A DNA stretch of 64,000 nucleotides from Planctomycetaceae bacterium (lineage in GTDB: Bacteria > Planctomycetota > Planctomycetia > Planctomycetales > Planctomycetaceae), in NCBI GenBank assembly GCA_028284485.1, contig JANQRQ010000290.1:62001-126000 (forward strand), in the 5' to 3' direction. A model generated the notes under the pieces. It was not told the DNA's origin and did not search any database. It saw only the letters and a list, made by a program, of their open reading frames with translations. Both the position numbers and the translations under genes were made by a program. Below are positions 61,214-64,000 of the stretch, piece by piece (within the stretch, counting starts at the first letter, position 1; each line of letters begins with the position of its first letter).

Positions 61214-62923
61214 ATGAAGTACCGAATTCGTTTGGCCGACAGCCTTGTTCTTGCAGCGGTTTTGTTCGCTGGAATACCCGCCGCGCAGGCAGACGAGGTC
61301 GTTGCCAACGACCAGGTTCTCCCCGCGGATACGACGGTTTACCTAACGATTCATGACGTCAACGAGTTTAAGAGCCGATGGGGCGATTCGTTGTACGGGC
61401 AAATGCAAAGCGATCCTGCACTCGCCGACTTTTGGGAGCAAATTCAGGGTCAGCTCAAGGAAGTGTCTCTAGAACTTGAGGAGAATGCCGGCGTCTCACT
61501 CGATGAATTGAGTCAGCTACCGCAAGGCGAGATCTCACTTGCTGTCTTTCGATCGCCGGGGCAGCGGATCGCTGTCGTGGCCCTGATGAACTACGGAGAC
61601 AATGAAACAACCGTCGATACGTTGTTAGACAAACTGGACGACGGGATGGAAGAAGGCGGTGCGGAACGTTCGGTGGAAGAGTTTGACGATACCGAAATCA
61701 CGGTATTCGAATTGAAACCCGATGCCGAGCCCGATCCGCGTCCCGGGGCCATCAAGAATATTGCCTATTTTCGATCCGATTCGGTTTTGGCATTCTCCAC
61801 GGAAGTCTATGGGCTCGAAACCGTACTTGCCCGATGGGATGGGCAACACTCCGACACGCTGGCTTCCGGACCGGTCTATCAGTATATCGCAGCCAAGTGC
61901 CGCCCTGAGGGCGAGCAACCAGTACTCAGTTGGTACATCGATCCGATCAAGCTCGTCACCGACGCGGTATCGGCAACACAGGCGAACAATCCCGGTGCTC
62001 AAATGATGATGGCCGTACTCCCATCAACGGGTGTGACACGGCTGAAAGGCATCGGCGGCTCGCTTGATTTGGCGACCGAAGAGTTTGACAGTGTCTCCCG
62101 CACGTTAGTTTACGTCGAACAGCCACCAGCCGGGGTATTGAACATCTTTCAATTCCCTGCAATTGCGTCGACTCCGCCGGATTGGGTCTCGTCCGATACG
62201 AACGCATACTTCGGAATCAACTGGGACTTGGAGGCGGCGTATAACGCCGTCGAAACTTTGGTCGACGGTTTTCAAGGGCCCGGCGCGACTGCAAAATACC
62301 TAGATAGCCTCGCCGACGAACCCAACGGTCCGAAGCTACATGTCAAGAATGACTTTCTCGACTTTCTCGACGGGCGAATTCACGTGATCACCGATTTCGA
62401 CGCCGAAGACGAGCAGGGCGCGAACGAATTGCTCGTGGCCTTGGGCCTGCAAGACTCCCAGGGAATTCAAGCCACATTGACGACAATCGAAAATACCGAA
62501 GGATTCCCCGGGTCGGTGCGCGAATTTCGGGGAGTTTCTATCTACGAATTGCAAGGACCGCAAACCGTGGCCATCGCCGTCACGAACGACAACTTAGTGA
62601 TTGCTTCGAAAGCAGAAATGCTGGAAGCGGTCATCCGCAACGACGGCAGCGTCGAATCCCTTGCCGATTCCGATGAGTATCGTCAATTCGAATCGTTTGT
62701 TCCTGGCGAAACATCCGGTTTCAGCTTTCAAAAGCAGGATGCCCAAATCCAGACCGCCTATGAGATGATGAAATCATTGCCGCAAAGCGACGAAACGGGG
62801 GACCTCGATTTTTCCACACTGCCACCGTTCGAACAGATCAAGAAGTACCTGCGGCCGACCGTCAGCTACTTTGTACCTGATGAGCGCGGCGCGTTTAGCA
62901 TGAGCTTTTCGTTGGCCGAATAA
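61214..62923 (+). CDS. Large exported protein, DUF3352-like
   Basis: This 569-residue protein has a signal peptide (cleavage near AAQADE). The body has repeats resembling DUF3352, such as LPADTTVYLTIHDVNEFKSRWGDS, a helical LADFWEQIQGQLKEVSLELEENAG, the ISLAVFRSPGQRIAVVALMNYG strand, and SVREFRGVSIYELQGPQTVAIAVTNDNLVIAS near the end. DUF3352 proteins are exported, often in planctomycetes and cyanobacteria, with unknown role. GGGA lies seven bases before the ATG. The closing strand SYFVPDERGAFSMSFSLAE is typical. Confidence 0.8.
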   Translation: MKYRIRLADSLVLAAVLFAGIPAAQADEVVANDQVLPADTTVYLTIHDVNEFKSRWGDSLYGQMQSDPALADFWEQIQGQLKEVSLELEENAGVSLDELSQLPQGEISLAVFRSPGQRIAVVALMNYGDNETTVDTLLDKLDDGMEEGGAERSVEEFDDTEITVFELKPDAEPDPRPGAIKNIAYFRSDSVLAFSTEVYGLETVLARWDGQHSDTLASGPVYQYIAAKCRPEGEQPVLSWYIDPIKLVTDAVSATQANNPGAQMMMAVLPSTGVTRLKGIGGSLDLATEEFDSVSRTLVYVEQPPAGVLNIFQFPAIASTPPDWVSSDTNAYFGINWDLEAAYNAVETLVDGFQGPGATAKYLDSLADEPNGPKLHVKNDFLDFLDGRIHVITDFDAEDEQGANELLVALGLQDSQGIQATLTTIENTEGFPGSVREFRGVSIYELQGPQTVAIAVTNDNLVIASKAEMLEAVIRNDGSVESLADSDEYRQFESFVPGETSGFSFQKQDAQIQTAYEMMKSLPQSDETGDLDFSTLPPFEQIKKYLRPTVSYFVPDERGAFSMSFSLAE

Positions 62924-63109
62924 TGACCCATCGGTCGTCCGAATCAGGAATCGCAGCAGTCCTAAAACGATACTTCAGACCAATTGCGGTGTTTAATAAC
63001 CAGGGCCGCTGCTGGTGAACACAAGTCTCGTGCGGCCCAGTTGAACGAAAACCGTCTGCCCACTTCTGGCGCGTTGTTGACACCCGGACAACGATCGCGG
63101 AGAACGCTC

Positions 63110-64000
63110 ATGTTTCGATTCCTGACTTTGGTGGTTTGTTGTGCAACGTTGTTTCTAACGTGTTCGTTTCTGCAGTCCGACGAGGTGGATGAAACCGAAC
63201 CGACCGCCGAGTCGCTGTTCGACAAACTCGATCAAAATGAAGATGGCTTTCTCGATCCCGCGGAAATCCCGGAAGCCCAGCAAAGGTTCTTCTCTCGTTT
63301 GCAGCGGATGCGTACCGATGGCAACCAAGGCTCGCTCAGTCGAAAACAGTTTCTCGAACTGATCCAACGGGATGAACAATCTGCCAATCTTGAAGCGGAA
63401 ACGCCCGACAATCGACGAGGACGGCCCCAATTCAACAATCGATTTGCGCAATCGTTCGATCGCAACAATGATGGTGTCGTGGAACTGACAGAACTTCCCC
63501 CTTTCCAGCAGCGCCGTTTCCAATCGGTCTTTGAGGACAAAGATGTCACCGAAATGTCCATCAACGAGTTTCGGCAACACCTGCGAGAATTCCAAACCAC
63601 AAATCCCAATTCGAATGCACGCGGCGGGCAGTCTGCCGAATCGAATGGACGAGTCGCCGGAAGAATCGCAGCGTTTAATCGCTTCGACACGAATTCCGAC
63701 GGCACGGTTTTTCTCGATGAAGTTCCCCGCCAAGCCAGGCGAACTGTCGAGATCTGGCTTGAGCAAGCCGGCAAATCGAGCGACGAAGGCCTGACGCGAG
63801 ACGAAGTTGCCCGCTTATCCAACGGAACCGGCCGTTCTCGTACGCCGACTGGCGAACAAAGCGGTGATCGGAATCAATCTTCACGGAATGACTCTCAGGA
63901 CAATATGCGTTCCGCGCGTCCGACACCGTTGATCTTCACCAAACTCGATTCTGACGGAGACGGACAGCTTTCCAAGGCAGAGCTTTTGCGCATCCTGAAT
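63110..64000 (+). CDS. Exported EF-hand calcium-binding protein (runs off right edge)
   Basis: From the ATG at 63110, preceded by GGAG, the frame is open for all 297 codons to the window end, so the protein is incomplete. A signal or lipoprotein-like segment (FLTLVVCCATLFLTC) precedes four EF-hand loops: DQNEDGFLDPAE, DRNNDGVVELTE, DTNSDGTVFLDE and DSDGDGQLSKAE. Each has Asp/Asn at positions 1, 3, 5 and Glu at 12. The spacers are Arg/Asn/Gln-rich. Planctomycete EF-hand proteins are common outside the cytoplasm; function is unknown. Confidence 0.85.
   Translation, partial: MFRFLTLVVCCATLFLTCSFLQSDEVDETEPTAESLFDKLDQNEDGFLDPAEIPEAQQRFFSRLQRMRTDGNQGSLSRKQFLELIQRDEQSANLEAETPDNRRGRPQFNNRFAQSFDRNNDGVVELTELPPFQQRRFQSVFEDKDVTEMSINEFRQHLREFQTTNPNSNARGGQSAESNGRVAGRIAAFNRFDTNSDGTVFLDEVPRQARRTVEIWLEQAGKSSDEGLTRDEVARLSNGTGRSRTPTGEQSGDRNQSSRNDSQDNMRSARPTPLIFTKLDSDGDGQLSKAELLRILN

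Noticed and set aside
1-64000. CRISPR arrays, rRNA, tRNA, riboswitches, insertion sequences
   Set aside because: None seen: no regularly spaced direct repeats, no conserved RNA core strings and no transposase gene. The single integrase gene has no att-like repeats nearby.

Overview
The window is chromosomal DNA from a member of the Planctomycetota. The evidence is the density of families characteristic of that phylum: DUF1587/1592/1588/1585 and DUF1549/DUF1553 cytochrome-type proteins, their Tat-exported partners DUF1552 and DUF1501, tandem DUF1080 domains, a ThuA-like protein, several squalene-cyclase-fold repeat proteins, DUF4159, an ECF sigma factor with a zinc-less anti-sigma factor, and many exported proteins of unknown function. 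No rRNA, tRNA, CRISPR array or insertion sequence was recognised. Genus and GC content were not determined.

Layout. 1-5.6 kb: a membrane protein cut by the window edge, a DinB-fold/Rdx-thioredoxin-fold overlapping pair, a double DUF1080 protein, an AI-2E-type permease and a ThuA-like protein. 6-11.8 kb: a DUF1592-type cytochrome/DUF1552 pair and a PQQ-type beta-propeller. 12-20.4 kb: housekeeping genes (purH, purQ, ispE-spoVG) around a three-gene exported operon (lipoprotein, terpenoid-cyclase-fold protein, NPCBM protein). 20.7-28.2 kb: a cell-surface lipoprotein, DUF427, a second DinB-fold protein, a YkgJ cysteine-cluster protein, DNA polymerase IV and an SMP-30 protein, separated by palindromic and dispersed repeats. 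28.2-35.8 kb: a terpenoid-cyclase-fold/double DUF4159 protein, a CAP protein, a HEAT-repeat membrane protein and a PHP-type metallohydrolase. 35.8-37 kb: 1.28 kb with no convincing gene. 37-39 kb: a receiver-ATPase fusion and a divergent nucleoside hydrolase. 39.1-45.1 kb: a five-gene minus-strand unit running ECF sigma factor, anti-sigma factor, coiled-coil protein, DUF1549/DUF1553 cytochrome, DUF1501. 45.5-50.4 kb: a third terpenoid-cyclase-fold protein, a Gfo/Idh/MocA protein, an exported protein, an orphan antitoxin and a DUF433/PIN toxin-antitoxin pair. 50.4-54.5 kb: an MFS permease, a transaldolase-like aldolase, a NagB-like protein and a PIG-L deacetylase, plausibly amino-sugar metabolism. 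54.6-57.6 kb: a radical SAM protein and an integrase-acyl carrier protein bicistron with a clear promoter/operator. 57.6-64 kb: a cysteine-rich exported protein, a c-type cytochrome lipoprotein, a trypsin-like protease, a large exported protein and an EF-hand protein cut by the right edge.

The most unusual items are: a SpoVG domain split by a four-cysteine zinc ribbon; a minimal integrase translationally coupled to an unusual acyl carrier protein behind a canonical promoter overlapped by an inverted repeat; a NagB-like protein with altered phosphate loop and catalytic residue beside a PIG-L deacetylase; a probable leaderless DUF433/PIN operon; and the ECF-headed cytochrome/DUF1501 operon with two coiled-coil components.
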